Notes under the pieces: model-generated
Told to the model about the DNA's origin: nothing
What the model saw: only the letters and a program-made list of their open reading frames with translations
The model's database searches: none
Assembly (NCBI GenBank): GCA_034667245.1
Contig: JAXDKI010000011.1
Coordinates: 1-41,572 of the forward strand
Direction of reading: 5' to 3'
DNA from: DATBFX01 sp034667245
GTDB taxonomy: Bacteria; Chloroflexota; Chloroflexia; Thermomicrobiales; UBA6265
Length of the DNA: 41,572 nt
Translations under genes and position numbers: made by a program
In this document: piece by piece, positions 24,888-34,355 of the stretch
Layout: each line of letters opens with the position of its first letter
How positions within the stretch are numbered: position 1 is the stretch's first letter

Positions 24888-25967
24888 TTACGAAGATCGA
24901 GCGGGGACGGCGGCGTCGACCGGCCGGGCTCCGGCGAACAGGTCGGCGAGCGCAACCGGTTCGGCACGTTCGATCGACCGGACACACGCAAGCACGATCG
25001 CGAGACTGTGAATGTTGTCGGCCGCGGGTGTCTCGGCGGGCGGACCCCCGGCGACGGCGTCGAGGAATGCCCGTAACGACCCTGCGCGATCGGTTGCCCG
25101 CAACTCCGGCAGCGGCAACTGACGAGGCGGCTGCCCCCACTCTTCCAGGACAACCTCGCCGGTGAGCGCATCGTCTCGCCCGCCCGTCCACAGCAGACGT
25201 CCCCGCTCGCCGACGATCTCCCAATCGGCATTCCACGAGGTTTCGGCTCCACGCGCGGCCCACGTCCCTTCGTAGACCACCGGCACGCCGCCTTCGAGTT
25301 CTATCAGTGCGGCCACCTCCGGATCGTGCACATACGGACTATCGGGCGCGCGCCAACTCCTGGCATCGAGTCGAGCGACGTTGCGGACGGTCAGCATCCG
25401 GAGCAGGTCGGCGTGGTGGATCGCCATGTCGAGGACGACGGGATGGCGCATCGCGTAGCGAAAGTTGTCGGGCGGCCAGAGGGCACGCGTGTCGCGGGCA
25501 AAGCGAACGCGGACCGCCACAACCTCGCCGATCGCCCCGCTTGCTATCGCCAGCCGTGCCGCGCGGGCAGGTGCGCGATAGCGATAGTTCTGACTGACCA
25601 CCAAAAAGCGGCCCGCCCGGTCCGCCGATGCCACCAGATCGAGTGCGTCCTCGATGGTCGTCGCCAGCGGTTTCTCAACCAAGACGTCGCGACCCGCCGC
25701 GAGCGCCGTCGTGACTGCGGCGTGGTGCGTCTCGGGCGGCGTGACCACCACGACCGCGTCGCACTCGACTGCCATGAGCGCCTCGTCGAGGGATTGAAAA
25801 ACGCGGGAGGCGTCCGTTTCCAGTTGAGTCCTCGCCCAATCGCGCGCCTCGGATGAGGGATCGACAACGCCTACGAGTTCGGCATTTGCTGCACCACGGA
25901 TGACCGTTCCCCAACTCCGGCCGAAACTCCCGAGACCCGCCTGAATCAGCCGAACCGGTTGCGTCAC
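24888..25967 (-). CDS. Gfo/Idh/MocA family NAD(P)-dependent oxidoreductase
   Basis: A 359-residue protein. The N-terminal Rossmann fold has GLGSFGRSWG as its nucleotide motif. VVVVTPPETHHAAV and DVLVEKPLATT are the family's second signature, containing the conserved Glu-Lys-Pro. The C-terminal half is the alpha/beta substrate domain. It likely acts on a sugar or inositol taken up by the adjacent ABC transporter. GTG 25967 follows GGAGGA by eight bases. It is the last clear gene of the sugar operon, 49 bases after the inner permease. Confidence 0.92.
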   Translation of the reverse strand: MTQPVRLIQAGLGSFGRSWGTVIRGAANAELVGVVDPSSEARDWARTQLETDASRVFQSLDEALMAVECDAVVVVTPPETHHAAVTTALAAGRDVLVEKPLATTIEDALDLVASADRAGRFLVVSQNYRYRAPARAARLAIASGAIGEVVAVRVRFARDTRALWPPDNFRYAMRHPVVLDMAIHHADLLRMLTVRNVARLDARSWRAPDSPYVHDPEVAALIELEGGVPVVYEGTWAARGAETSWNADWEIVGERGRLLWTGGRDDALTGEVVLEEWGQPPRQLPLPELRATDRAGSLRAFLDAVAGGPPAETPAADNIHSLAIVLACVRSIERAEPVALADLFAGARPVDAAVPARSS

Positions 25968-26016
25968 GCTCGCTATCCTCCATGTCGACCGTGGGTGGCG
26001 CCGGTCGCCGGCCCGC

Positions 26017-26859
26017 CTACTCTTTTGTCGCTCCGGTCGTCAGCCCACCGACGATGAAACGTTGCAAGGCGATGAAGATGGCAACAATGGGGATCGCGAC
26101 GGTCGTGGCCACAGCCATCATCTTGTCCCACTCGGTCCCGTATTGCCCCACGAACTTGTTCATCGCCACCGTGACTGGCGCGATGTTGTCGTTAAGGTTC
26201 AACGAGAGGGCGAAGATAAACTCGCCCCACGCGATCAAGAACGAGAGGGCGGCAACCGTGATCAGTCCCGGCCGAATCAGGGGAAGGACGATTCGGAAGA
26301 ACGCCCCGAACCGGGTGCTGCCGTCGACCATCGCCGCCGACTCGAGTTCCCGCGGTATCGAGAGAAAGAATGGGCGGAGGACGATCACGGCAAACGGCAG
26401 CGTGACGGTCCCGTCGGCAATGATCAACGCCGGGAAAGAATTGATCAGGTCGATCCTGGAGAACAGGACGAAGAGCGGTCCGGCGACGACGATACCCGGC
26501 AGGAGCTGCCCGATCAACAGAAGCAGCGTGAAGAGACCGCTGCCACGCGGCCGGATCCGTGCCAACGCGTAGGCCGCGGGTGCGGCCAGGATCAACGTCA
26601 AGATCGTCGTGCCGACGGCGATGATGGCGCTGTTCCGCATCGCCCGGATAACGGCGGAGTTTTCGAAGATGGCCTCGCGATACGCGCTCAGCGTTGGATG
26701 TTCCGGGATCACTTGCGGTGGCGAGGCGAAGATCGCCGGTGGCGACTTGATGGAGGTGGCCACCATCCAATAGACGGGGAAGAGGTAGACGATGACGGCG
26801 ACGAGAGCGAGGAGGGTCCGATCGTATCCCTGTCGCCGCCATGATGCCAGGAGATTCAT
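26017..26859 (-). CDS. Sugar ABC transporter permease (MalG/UgpE type)
   Basis: About 280 residues with six membrane helices. The cytoplasmic EAA loop reads ESAAMVDGSTRFGAFFRIVLP, which contacts the ATPase. ATG 26859 overlaps the stop codon of the other permease (ATGA), the classic coupling of the two permease subunits. The C-terminal ending RFIVGGLTTGATKE is typical of this subunit type. No ATPase gene is in the operon, so a shared housekeeping sugar ATPase is probably used. Confidence 0.94.
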   Translation of the reverse strand: MNLLASWRRQGYDRTLLALVAVIVYLFPVYWMVATSIKSPPAIFASPPQVIPEHPTLSAYREAIFENSAVIRAMRNSAIIAVGTTILTLILAAPAAYALARIRPRGSGLFTLLLLIGQLLPGIVVAGPLFVLFSRIDLINSFPALIIADGTVTLPFAVIVLRPFFLSIPRELESAAMVDGSTRFGAFFRIVLPLIRPGLITVAALSFLIAWGEFIFALSLNLNDNIAPVTVAMNKFVGQYGTEWDKMMAVATTVAIPIVAIFIALQRFIVGGLTTGATKE

Positions 26860-27800
26860 GCGGCAACCTCCTCGCGTCGACTGAACCACAGGTAAGCGAC
26901 CGCGACACCCAGCAGACCGACCAGCAAGACGGTCGCCGCCGCCGCTCCTTTGCCGAAGAGGAAGAACTGGAAGGTCAACTGGTAGGTGTAGATCGGCAGT
27001 ACGGTCGTTGCATCGACCGGTCCGCCCCTGGTCATGACATAGATGAGGTCAAAGACTTTGAACGTGTAGATCAGCCCGAGCAGGACGACGCTGAGCGCGA
27101 CCGGACGCATCAGGGGCAGCGTGATCGACCAGAAGCGACGCCAGGGCGTTGCGCCGTCGATGCTGGCCGCCTCATAGAGCGTCGGCGGGATTTGGTGGAG
27201 CCCGGCGAGGATGAGGAGCATGTTGAACGGAATGCCGACCCAGATGTTCGCGATGATCGTACCGGCGAGCGCCGTGCCGGGGTCGATCAACCAGTAGCGC
27301 GTGCCGTCGATCAGTCCGATGGTGCGCAATGCGTAGTTGATGACGCCGTAATCCCCGTCGAGCATCCAGCGATAGATACTCCCGCTGACGATCGTCGGCA
27401 GGAGCCAGCCGAGCAGGAGCAACGAGCGCAAAAAACTGCTGCCTGGAAAAGGCTGGCTGAAGAGGAGGGCAAGCAAGAACCCGATCGAGAACTGGAACGC
27501 GAGCGATCCGGCGGTGAACGCGAGCGAGAGACGAAGCGCTTTCCAAAAGGCGGGATCGTCGAAGAGGAAGCGGTAGTTATCCAGTCCGATGAACGGGGCG
27601 TTCCCGGCGAGGAACGTGCCGACGTTGACGTCGTAGACGCTCATTCTGAGGTTGGAGTAGACAGGGTAGAGCATCGTCGCCGCCAGATAAGCGAGCGCGG
27701 GGAGCAGAAACAGATAGGCGCCGGCGCGCCGGCGCACGACCGCTCCCGATCGGTTCCCGACACGCCCGCGCCGCTCCACCCCGGTGAACGTGATCGCCAT
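26856..27800 (-). CDS. Sugar ABC transporter permease (MalF/UgpA type)
   Basis: A 314-residue membrane protein of the other permease class. EAASIDGATPWRRFWSITLP is the EAA loop. ATG 27800 is chosen since GGAGGAAC lies eight bases before it; the longer open frame upstream is a shadow of the binding-protein gene. It forms the channel with the next permease, overlapping it by four bases. Confidence 0.94.
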   Translation of the reverse strand: MAITFTGVERRGRVGNRSGAVVRRRAGAYLFLLPALAYLAATMLYPVYSNLRMSVYDVNVGTFLAGNAPFIGLDNYRFLFDDPAFWKALRLSLAFTAGSLAFQFSIGFLLALLFSQPFPGSSFLRSLLLLGWLLPTIVSGSIYRWMLDGDYGVINYALRTIGLIDGTRYWLIDPGTALAGTIIANIWVGIPFNMLLILAGLHQIPPTLYEAASIDGATPWRRFWSITLPLMRPVALSVVLLGLIYTFKVFDLIYVMTRGGPVDATTVLPIYTYQLTFQFFLFGKGAAAATVLLVGLLGVAVAYLWFSRREEVAA

Positions 27801-27922
27801 GGCCGTTCCTCCACAGGCGAGGAAGGGAAAGGCAAGGAGGCGGAAACGCACGCGGCGGTGAATCGAACCATCGCGGTCCCGTCCGGCGTCTCCGGGCCTT
27901 CTCGCCCTCCCGTCTCCTCGCC

Positions 27923-29173
27923 TCAGCTCTTCGGCAGCAGCGGAGCGATCGTCAGCCCGGCTTTCTTGAGCGCGGCCGCGACGTCCGTCTGGCCGCTGAC
28001 GGCCGCCTGGATTGCCTCCTGGATGGCGTTCGAGATCTGCGGGTATTTGTCGCCGTATGCGCGGGGCTTGGCGACCTTCAGTTGCTCGATGAAGACCTTC
28101 AGGACAGGGTCGCCGGTCCAGGCCTCGTCCTCGGCCAGGTCCTGGCGACTCGGCAGCTTGCCGGCTTGAAGTAAGTACGTCTTGAGATTCTCCGGCGTCT
28201 GGGTCCAGGTGAGCAGCTCCCAAGCGGCATCGACGTTCTTGCCGCCCTTGACGATGCTGTAGTTCTCACCACCCAGGATCGAGGCGCCCTGCTTGTCGAT
28301 GGGAAGGGTGACCACGTTCCACTTCAGGTCCGGCGACTCCGCCTCGAGGACCGGGATCTGCCACGGACCGTTGATCATCATCGCAGCCTTGCCGTTCTGG
28401 AACTGGGTCTTGGCGTCGGCCTGCGTCCAACCGAGGACGGCCTTCGACATCTGACCGCCGTTGACCAGGTCGACCCAGAGCTGCAGCGCCCGCCGTCCAC
28501 CGTCGCTGTCGATGGTGGGGATGTCCTCACCCGTTTCCCAGAGGAAGGGGAGCCACTGGAATGTGCCCTCCTCGCTCTTGACGGCCGAGACGGCCAAACC
28601 GTAGCGATCCCCCTCGGTCAGACTCTGCGCGGCGGACTTGAGCTCCTCCCAATTCGTTGGTGGAGTGACCCCGGCGGCCGTCGCGAAGTCCGTGTTGTAC
28701 CAGAGAACGAGGCAGTTGCTGTTATCGGGGATGCCGTAGTTCTTGTCCTGCCAGACGGTGGAGGACCAGGGACCCTGGAAGTAGCTATTCGCTTGCCCCC
28801 AGGCGGTCACGCGCTCCGTCAGATCCTCGAGTACGCCCAGTGCGGCGAACGCCTGGTGATCGGGATTGTCGATCACGGCGATGTCGGGCAATTGGCCGGC
28901 GGCGGCACCCTGGAGGAGTTTCTGCTTGAGATCGGCGAACGGAATCGCCGTGCGCTCGATCTTGACGTTCGGGTGGGCCTCCATATAGCGCTGGTGCTGC
29001 GCCTCCATCGCGTCCTTGTTTGCGCCCTCGGCGTAGTAGTCCCACCAGGTCAGTGTCACGGGTACGTCTTGCCGGGCAAAACTCCGGCGCGGCCGGAGTC
29101 CGGGCAGCGTCGCGGCGGCGGCGCCGGCTGCGGCAGTCTTCAAAATGCCCCGACGAGTGATTCGCGTCTGCAT
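27923..29173 (-). CDS. Sugar ABC transporter substrate-binding protein, Tat-type signal
   Basis: A 416-residue extracellular solute-binding protein (family 1). The N-terminus has TRITRRGILKTAAAGAAAAT, a twin-arginine export signal followed by an Ala-rich helix, suggesting export in folded form. Downstream segments such as VTLTWWDYYAEGANKDA and KAAMMINGPWQIPVLE are typical. ATG 29173 has AAGGAGC eight bases upstream. It binds an unknown sugar for the two downstream permeases. Confidence 0.94.
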   Translation of the reverse strand: MQTRITRRGILKTAAAGAAAATLPGLRPRRSFARQDVPVTLTWWDYYAEGANKDAMEAQHQRYMEAHPNVKIERTAIPFADLKQKLLQGAAAGQLPDIAVIDNPDHQAFAALGVLEDLTERVTAWGQANSYFQGPWSSTVWQDKNYGIPDNSNCLVLWYNTDFATAAGVTPPTNWEELKSAAQSLTEGDRYGLAVSAVKSEEGTFQWLPFLWETGEDIPTIDSDGGRRALQLWVDLVNGGQMSKAVLGWTQADAKTQFQNGKAAMMINGPWQIPVLEAESPDLKWNVVTLPIDKQGASILGGENYSIVKGGKNVDAAWELLTWTQTPENLKTYLLQAGKLPSRQDLAEDEAWTGDPVLKVFIEQLKVAKPRAYGDKYPQISNAIQEAIQAAVSGQTDVAAALKKAGLTIAPLLPKS

Positions 29174-29264
29174 CGCGTCGCTCCTTGCTCCGGTGCCCGA
29201 TCGGCGGCGATGCCGAGCGGGCGCGACAAGTCCACCGCGCTCCGCGGTCATCGCGGGCGCGTCG

Positions 29265-30290
29265 CTAACGCATGGGGCTGGGTCGCGCGTATGGTCCCGA
29301 GCTGTCGCGCACCGCCAGCCTGGCGCGCAAGAGACACTGGGTTGGCTCCGTCTCACCTCCTTCCAGCCGGCGAATCAGCAACTCCGCCCCCATCCGTCCC
29401 ATCTCGTCAGTCGGGAAATCGACCGTCGTCAGCGCGGGCGCGATCAGCGTCGCGATCCGCGGCGAGGTAATGCCGACAATCGAGACGTCGTTCGGAACGC
29501 GAAGTCCGGCTTCTCGGATGGCCCGCATGATGCCGCCGATCGCCTCGCAGTTGATTGCGACGATCGCCCCGAGCCGCGGGTGCTCCTCGAGGAGCAGACG
29601 GGTGGTTTCGTAGCCGCCGATCGGATCCTGGTCGCCGAAGCGTACGATCGGCTCGACGCCGCGTCTCGAGGATGCGCTGACGAACCCGTCCACGGAACGA
29701 ACCGATGGCCCGTAGCCCGCTTCGTGCAGTGAGCGTTGCCGAGAGATCAGCGCAATCTCGCGATGTCCGAGGTCGGCCAGATGCTTCAAGGCAATACCGA
29801 CCGCGTGGTCGAAGTCAAGATCGACGAAGCTCAATCCCTCGTTCTCGCGACAGTGGCCGATCATCGCGAAGGGGTAACCGTGCTTTCGCAGGAGAGGGAC
29901 GCGCGGGTCGTCGAGTTTGACCTCTATCAGGATCAGTCCGTCGACGAAGCCCTGATGGATAAACCGCAGAATTTCCTCATCCTCGGAAGGCGAAGTCGAC
30001 AGGAGCAGCGAATAGCCGCGACGAGCGGCCTCACCGGCCGCACTGATCACGAATTCGAGGGGCATCTCGGACAGGGCGTGCTCGTAGGTCGGGTAAAGGA
30101 TCGCGATCGTGTGGCTGCGCTTACTTGCGAGTGCCCGTCCGGCTTGATTCGGTCGAAAGTCGAGCTCGTCGATCGCGTCGAGGACTCGCTGCCGGGTTGT
30201 AGGGGAAATCGGACGCTTACCGCTCAGCGCATAGGACACGGTGCTGATCGATACACCTGCCCGCCTCGCGATGTCGGCAATGGTCGCCAT
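29265..30290 (-). CDS. LacI-family regulator of the sugar uptake operon
   Basis: A 341-residue regulator. The helix-turn-helix begins at residue 2 (ATIADIARRAGVSISTVSYAL), then comes a hinge (PNQAGRALASKRS) and a sugar-sensing domain. It is the first gene of the operon that also encodes the binding protein, permeases and dehydrogenase. A perfect palindrome between its promoter and its start (30356-30369) strongly suggests negative autoregulation of the whole unit, relieved by the transported sugar. Confidence 0.94.
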   Translation of the reverse strand: MATIADIARRAGVSISTVSYALSGKRPISPTTRQRVLDAIDELDFRPNQAGRALASKRSHTIAILYPTYEHALSEMPLEFVISAAGEAARRGYSLLLSTSPSEDEEILRFIHQGFVDGLILIEVKLDDPRVPLLRKHGYPFAMIGHCRENEGLSFVDLDFDHAVGIALKHLADLGHREIALISRQRSLHEAGYGPSVRSVDGFVSASSRRGVEPIVRFGDQDPIGGYETTRLLLEEHPRLGAIVAINCEAIGGIMRAIREAGLRVPNDVSIVGITSPRIATLIAPALTTVDFPTDEMGRMGAELLIRRLEGGETEPTQCLLRARLAVRDSSGPYARPSPMR

Positions 30291-30355
30291 GAGGCCCCCA
30301 GGTAGCGACGGTCGGCGCGGGTGAAAACGATAACCTGGCTCGGCTGACGTGGTTG

Positions 30356-30369
30356 TCGAAGCGCTTCGA
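30356..30369. promoter_or_regulatory. LacI operator of the sugar operon
   Basis: TCGAAGCGCTTCGA is a perfect 14-base palindrome with a central CG. It lies immediately downstream of the -10 element, over the expected transcription start, so a bound repressor would block transcription. Confidence 0.8.
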
Positions 30370-30377
30370 TGGCCCGC

Positions 30378-30406
30378 AGTGTAGTGACGCCGGCACGACC
30401 TGTCAA
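30378..30406 (-). promoter_or_regulatory. Promoter of the sugar operon
   Basis: On the minus strand TTGACA (30406-30401), a 17-base spacer and TACACT (30383-30378) form a near-consensus promoter about 90 bases upstream of lacI and abutting the operator. Confidence 0.8.
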
Positions 30407-30669
30407 CGGGTTTCTCGTGCGACCTTCACGAATCGTGCGCCATCGTCGAAGGGAAGACGTGATCCGCTCGCATGCCAGACCCGACCCGGCGCCGATTGGC
30501 CGCGAGACCGTTATCCGGCGAACGATAGGGCTACGATGCGTAGACTCCTGCTTCGTCGGCGGTTGTCGTGGTCGTCAGCGTGTGGTTGAGTGAGGAGAAT
30601 CGGTTCAACGCCGGCCCGGATAACACGGTGCGACCGGGTCACAAGCCCGACCACGACCATCTCCCGGCT
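30407..30669. other. Intergenic region upstream of the sugar operon
   Basis: The stretch between the promoter of the sugar operon and the end of the ABC-2 permease gene. No gene, repeat or clear terminator is visible. Short open frames here lack ribosome-binding sites and family features. Confidence 0.4.
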
Positions 30670-31515
30670 CTATCCGCCGCCGGCCGTGATGTCACGAGAG
30701 CGGAACCGCTGGAAAGCGATGGCGACGAAGACCGCGCTGTAGAGACCGAGGACAAGGGCAGCGCGCCATTGCGGAGGAAGGTCGCCGTCGCCGCCGGAGA
30801 AGCGCTGGTCGAGACCCGCGCCGTTGGCGTTGAGGAGGGTCTGGACGTTCCGACTGATCAGCGCACCCGGTACGCGATCGAAGACGTCGCCGGCTGCCCC
30901 CAGGATCGTCAAGATGAGCCCCTCCAGGAAGAGCACGGAGAGCCCGACGCCGATGCCGGCGGCGACGGAGCGCGTCCAGGTTGTGATCATCAGGGCCAGC
31001 GCGGCATACGGCACCATGGCGTAGATGGTTCGACCGATTGCGGCGAGGGTCCGGACTACACCGTCGGGTCCGAGACCGCGGGGGAGGTCTTCGACCGCGG
31101 TAACGAATGCGCTGGCACCGAAGGCGACAACGGTGCCGGTCACTACGGTGACGACCACAAACAGGAGCGCCGTGACCGTCTTCGCGGCGAGCAGCGCCTC
31201 CCGGCTGCGGGCGCGGGGAAGGAGCGTTCGGATCGTCCCCCAGCCAAACTCGGCACCGATCAGGCTCGAAGTCAGGATGATCACGTCGACGGCCCCGACC
31301 TGAAAGACGAGGCTGAGACCGGTGTCGCGAACTGCGGCGAGCCGCAGATTCTCACGCAGGTCCTGGATGTCGGAGCTCGTCTCGGACCCGGTCTGCATCA
31401 CGGTCCAGAAGAGCAGGTAGAGGACGCCGACGATCGCGAACAGGATCGCGAGCAGGACGCGAGGCATCCAGCGGCGGGCGAGCCGAAAGAGTTCGCTATG
31501 CAGCAGTGGCAACAT
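30670..31515 (-). CDS. ABC-2 type transporter permease
   Basis: A 281-residue protein with about six membrane helices. The first hydrophobic segment (VLLAILFAIVGVLYLLFW) is followed by a large loop. The mid segment SSLIGAEFGWGTIRTLLPRA is typical of ABC-2 permeases. Its start overlaps the end of the ATPase gene by 20 bases, showing the two form one unit. The exported substrate is not evident. Confidence 0.9.
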   Translation of the reverse strand: MLPLLHSELFRLARRWMPRVLLAILFAIVGVLYLLFWTVMQTGSETSSDIQDLRENLRLAAVRDTGLSLVFQVGAVDVIILTSSLIGAEFGWGTIRTLLPRARSREALLAAKTVTALLFVVVTVVTGTVVAFGASAFVTAVEDLPRGLGPDGVVRTLAAIGRTIYAMVPYAALALMITTWTRSVAAGIGVGLSVLFLEGLILTILGAAGDVFDRVPGALISRNVQTLLNANGAGLDQRFSGGDGDLPPQWRAALVLGLYSAVFVAIAFQRFRSRDITAGGG

Positions 31516-32497
31516 CGGCGTCCCTTCGCTCGCCTGGCTGGTCGTCCTCGGTCAACTCGAGGAAGACGTCCTCCAGCGAGCTCTCGCGGGGCACGATCGC
31601 GCTCGCGTACAGCCCCGCCTCGGCCAGGGCGCGGTTGATCGTCGCCCCCTGCTCGCGCGGCGCGACGATACGAAGTCGGCCATCGACGACGGTGACCTGG
31701 CCGACAAATGGAAGCATCTGCACGACTGCAGCCGCCCGTTCAAGATCGCCAGCCGGAAGGAATACCTCCAGATAGGCGTCCCGCTGGACCAACTCGGCGA
31801 CCGTACCCGTTTGGATCAGCCTACCTCGCCGGATGATGGCGACCCGGTGGCAAACCTGCTGCACCTCGTTGAGCAGGTGACTCGCGAGCAGAACCCCATG
31901 ACCCTGCCGGGCCAGCATCGGGATCAACTCCCGGATCTCGCGCTGTCCCGCTGGATCGAGCCCGTTGGTCGGCTCGTCGAGGATCACCAACTCCGGATCG
32001 GTCAAGAGCGTAGATGCGATTCCGAGGCGCTGCTTCATCCCGAGCGAGTACGTCTTGTACTGACTACCAGCTCGCTCCGTGAGACCGACGAGCTCGAGCA
32101 ACTCGTCAATCCGGCGCTCCGGGACACCGCCGGCCGCGATCGACAATGCCCGCAGGTTGTCTCGACCGGAGAGAAACGGATAGAAGGCCGGCGTCTCGAT
32201 GATCGCGTCGATCGCGCGGGTCGCCGCCGTGCGCTGTGCGGCGAGATCACGCCCCCGGAACTCGATCCGTCCCGCAGTCGGCCGGATCAGCCCCAGGATC
32301 ATGCCAACAGTCGTGCTCTTCCCGGACCCGTTGGGCCCGAGGAAGCCGAAGACCTCGCCGGAACGGACCTCGAGGTCGAGTCCATCCACCGCGACGATCG
32401 CCCCGAACCGCTTGGTCAGCCCGATTGTACGGAGGAGGATGGGGGCGGGTCCGCCTTGGGCTTGCTGAGCCATTGGTGGGTGGCGGCCGTCGGTCAT
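31496..32497 (-). CDS. ABC-2 exporter ATP-binding protein
   Basis: A 333-residue ATPase (CcmA/NatA-like). Walker A GPNGSGKST is at about residues 54-62, the signature is YSLGMKQRLGIA, Walker B is ELVILDEPTNGLD and the H-loop ASHLL. The C-terminal extension with PRESSLEDVFLELT is usual in drug/antibiotic export ATPases. It pairs with the overlapping permease gene. GAGGAC upstream of ATG 32497 is a modest ribosome-binding site. No promoter is clear in 32498-32742. Confidence 0.93.
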   Translation of the reverse strand: MTDGRHPPMAQQAQGGPAPILLRTIGLTKRFGAIVAVDGLDLEVRSGEVFGFLGPNGSGKSTTVGMILGLIRPTAGRIEFRGRDLAAQRTAATRAIDAIIETPAFYPFLSGRDNLRALSIAAGGVPERRIDELLELVGLTERAGSQYKTYSLGMKQRLGIASTLLTDPELVILDEPTNGLDPAGQREIRELIPMLARQGHGVLLASHLLNEVQQVCHRVAIIRRGRLIQTGTVAELVQRDAYLEVFLPAGDLERAAAVVQMLPFVGQVTVVDGRLRIVAPREQGATINRALAEAGLYASAIVPRESSLEDVFLELTEDDQPGERRDADVATAA

Positions 32498-32742
32498 CGT
32501 CGTTTGTCCTCAGGCGGCGGATTCGGTACCCAAACGCGCGTCACCATTCTGTGCCGTTCCGTTCGACCGCGCAATGAACGTGCCATCTTCCGTCCTTAAG
32601 CTCGCGCGCGTGCTTGCCCCGCGCGAGGCGAGCGTGTAGTTTTGCGCTGATCGGCTGATCGGATCGGCGTCATCCACGTTGCACGAACGCGGTCGCCGCC
32701 CTCCTATCGCATCCACCCCGCGCACACGAGGAGGAGACAGCC

Positions 32743-33645
32743 ATGCGGACCGCCCCGGTGGTGAAACCGACGACTCGCATCCCCGTCCGCTCAATCCTGC
32801 TCGCCCTGGTTGTCGTCGTGCTCGCGATGGCGGGGCTCGCCCTGTTGGCAGAGGCGATGTCGAACGGAGGCGGCACCGTCTACCTCGCCAACATCAGCTC
32901 CGGATCGAAGGGTAACGTCGCCCAGCCCAACATCGAGGTCGTCGGTTACGGCGTGGCGTCCGCCCCGGCTGAGCGCGCGGTCGTGCAGGTTCTGGTCGTC
33001 CGCGACGTGGCGTTCGGCGACGAACCACAGCCGACGCCCAACAGCAGTGGAGCGACGACGCCCGAACCGGGGCAGGGCCGCGGCTCATTGACACCGGTGA
33101 TCGACGCGCTGATGGCCGTCGGCGTCGATGAGGAGGACGTCTTCGTCCTGACCAGTCCGTCGCTGATCAGCGTCTGCAACAACTACAACCGCTGCTCGTC
33201 CTCGCGGGTTGACGTCACCGTCGAGCAACCAACACTGGACCAACTGAACGCCATCGTCAATGCAATCGGGGCGGAAGCTGCGCAATCCGGGATGACCGTT
33301 CAAGACGTCGGGGTCGGCTACTCCGTCGCTGACTGCAACCCGCTGACCCGAAAGGCGCGCGAGTTGGCGACCGCGGACGCGCAGAAGCGGGCGAGCGAGC
33401 AGGCCGAAGTCCTCGGCGTCTCTCTCGGCAAGTTGCTCGTCTCCAGCGAACTTGCCCCGACCTCGCCACGCGACGCCACCGGCTGCACGATACTGCAAAC
33501 CAGTTTCGGCGACTCCTGGTGGACGGCCGGCTCTTCCGGCCTCACTGTCCCCGCCTTCAATCCTTCCGCCCCGCCGGAAGCAGCCGTCACGGTCCAGGTC
33601 GCACTCGCATACGCGATCGCGGACGGATCCGAGAAGACAGGCTGA
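32743..33645 (+). CDS. SIMPL-domain (DUF541) protein, membrane-anchored
   Basis: A 300-residue protein. A single N-terminal hydrophobic segment (residues ~17-36) acts as anchor or uncleaved signal. The SIMPL domain follows: NIEVVGYGVASAPAERAVVQ at its start, RKARELATADAQKRASEQAE in the middle, and ending with AAVTVQVALAYAI. The domain is interrupted by a Pro/Thr/Ser-rich loop and contains several cysteines (CNNYNRCSSS). ATG 32743 has AGGAGGAGA upstream. Role unknown. Confidence 0.88.
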   Translation: MRTAPVVKPTTRIPVRSILLALVVVVLAMAGLALLAEAMSNGGGTVYLANISSGSKGNVAQPNIEVVGYGVASAPAERAVVQVLVVRDVAFGDEPQPTPNSSGATTPEPGQGRGSLTPVIDALMAVGVDEEDVFVLTSPSLISVCNNYNRCSSSRVDVTVEQPTLDQLNAIVNAIGAEAAQSGMTVQDVGVGYSVADCNPLTRKARELATADAQKRASEQAEVLGVSLGKLLVSSELAPTSPRDATGCTILQTSFGDSWWTAGSSGLTVPAFNPSAPPEAAVTVQVALAYAIADGSEKTG

Positions 33646-33684
33646 CGGACGACACGACGCCAGGTCGGGGAGGCGGAGATTCCA

Positions 33685-34236
33685 ATGGTCACCACAACCC
33701 GCCGTAAGACCATCGAAGATCTACACGCGATGCCCGACGACGGACGGCGTTATGAGTTGATCGACGGGGAGATTGTCTTGAGCGCAGCGCCGAGCGAACC
33801 GCACTTCTGGGTCTCTCGACGTCTGATTCGCCTATTGACTCCCTTCGACGAAGTTCATCATCTCGGCTGGCTCTATTGGGCGCCGATTGAGCTTTTCTTG
33901 CCACACGGCGATGTCGTCCAGTCCGATCTCTTCTTCTTCCGCCGCGAGAGGCCGCCGCTACGACCGGGCACCCATTTGGAAGGAGTACCAGAGCTCATAG
34001 CGGAGGTCTCGTCGTCGTCAACCCGGAGTGTGGATCTCGGCAACAAGTTCCGCGCATACCAGCGTGCGGAAGTGCCGGAATACTGGACGGCCGATCCCGA
34101 AAGGAGAGAGGTTCGTGCCTACGTGCTACGAGGCGGGAAGTACGAACGGTTAATGCAGGATGGTGTGATCCTCCGCTCCGAGGTTCTGTCTACATTCGAG
34201 GTCGATGTCGAGGCGTTGTTTGCCGATCTCCCCTGA
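33685..34236 (+). CDS. Uma2 family (DUF820) endonuclease-like protein
   Basis: A 183-residue protein of the Uma2 family, a PD-(D/E)XK nuclease-like fold widespread in Chloroflexota and cyanobacteria. MPDDGRRYELIDGEIV is the usual opening. The later VVQSDLFFF and PELIAEVSSSSTRSVDLGNK segments hold the Asp, Glu and Lys of the nuclease pattern, and EYWTADPERREVRAY closes it. Physiological role unknown. It follows the SIMPL gene by 39 bases and could be cotranscribed. Confidence 0.9.
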   Translation: MVTTTRRKTIEDLHAMPDDGRRYELIDGEIVLSAAPSEPHFWVSRRLIRLLTPFDEVHHLGWLYWAPIELFLPHGDVVQSDLFFFRRERPPLRPGTHLEGVPELIAEVSSSSTRSVDLGNKFRAYQRAEVPEYWTADPERREVRAYVLRGGKYERLMQDGVILRSEVLSTFEVDVEALFADLP

Positions 34237-34317
34237 GATTGCACATCGGTAGTCCTTTCTCGTAGGTTGCGCTGGCGACCCAGAAACCGCGGAGACTTCA
34301 AGGGTTGCGAAAAACGC

Positions 34318-34347
34318 TTGACAAACGTCATGCATAACCGGTAAGGT
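34318..34347 (+). promoter_or_regulatory. Candidate promoter of argG
   Basis: TTGACA (34318-34323) is followed after 18 bases by TAAGGT (34342-34347). It lies about 205 bases before argG in the 316-base gap after the Uma2 gene, just upstream of two CRP-like sites. Confidence 0.6.
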
Positions 34348-34355
34348 CTAGGCAG

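Noticed and set aside
24820..25263. N-terminal extension of the HerA-like ATPase frame
   Set aside because: This part is Arg/Gly-rich and antisense-like relative to family; it overlaps the well-supported Gfo/Idh gene in another frame.
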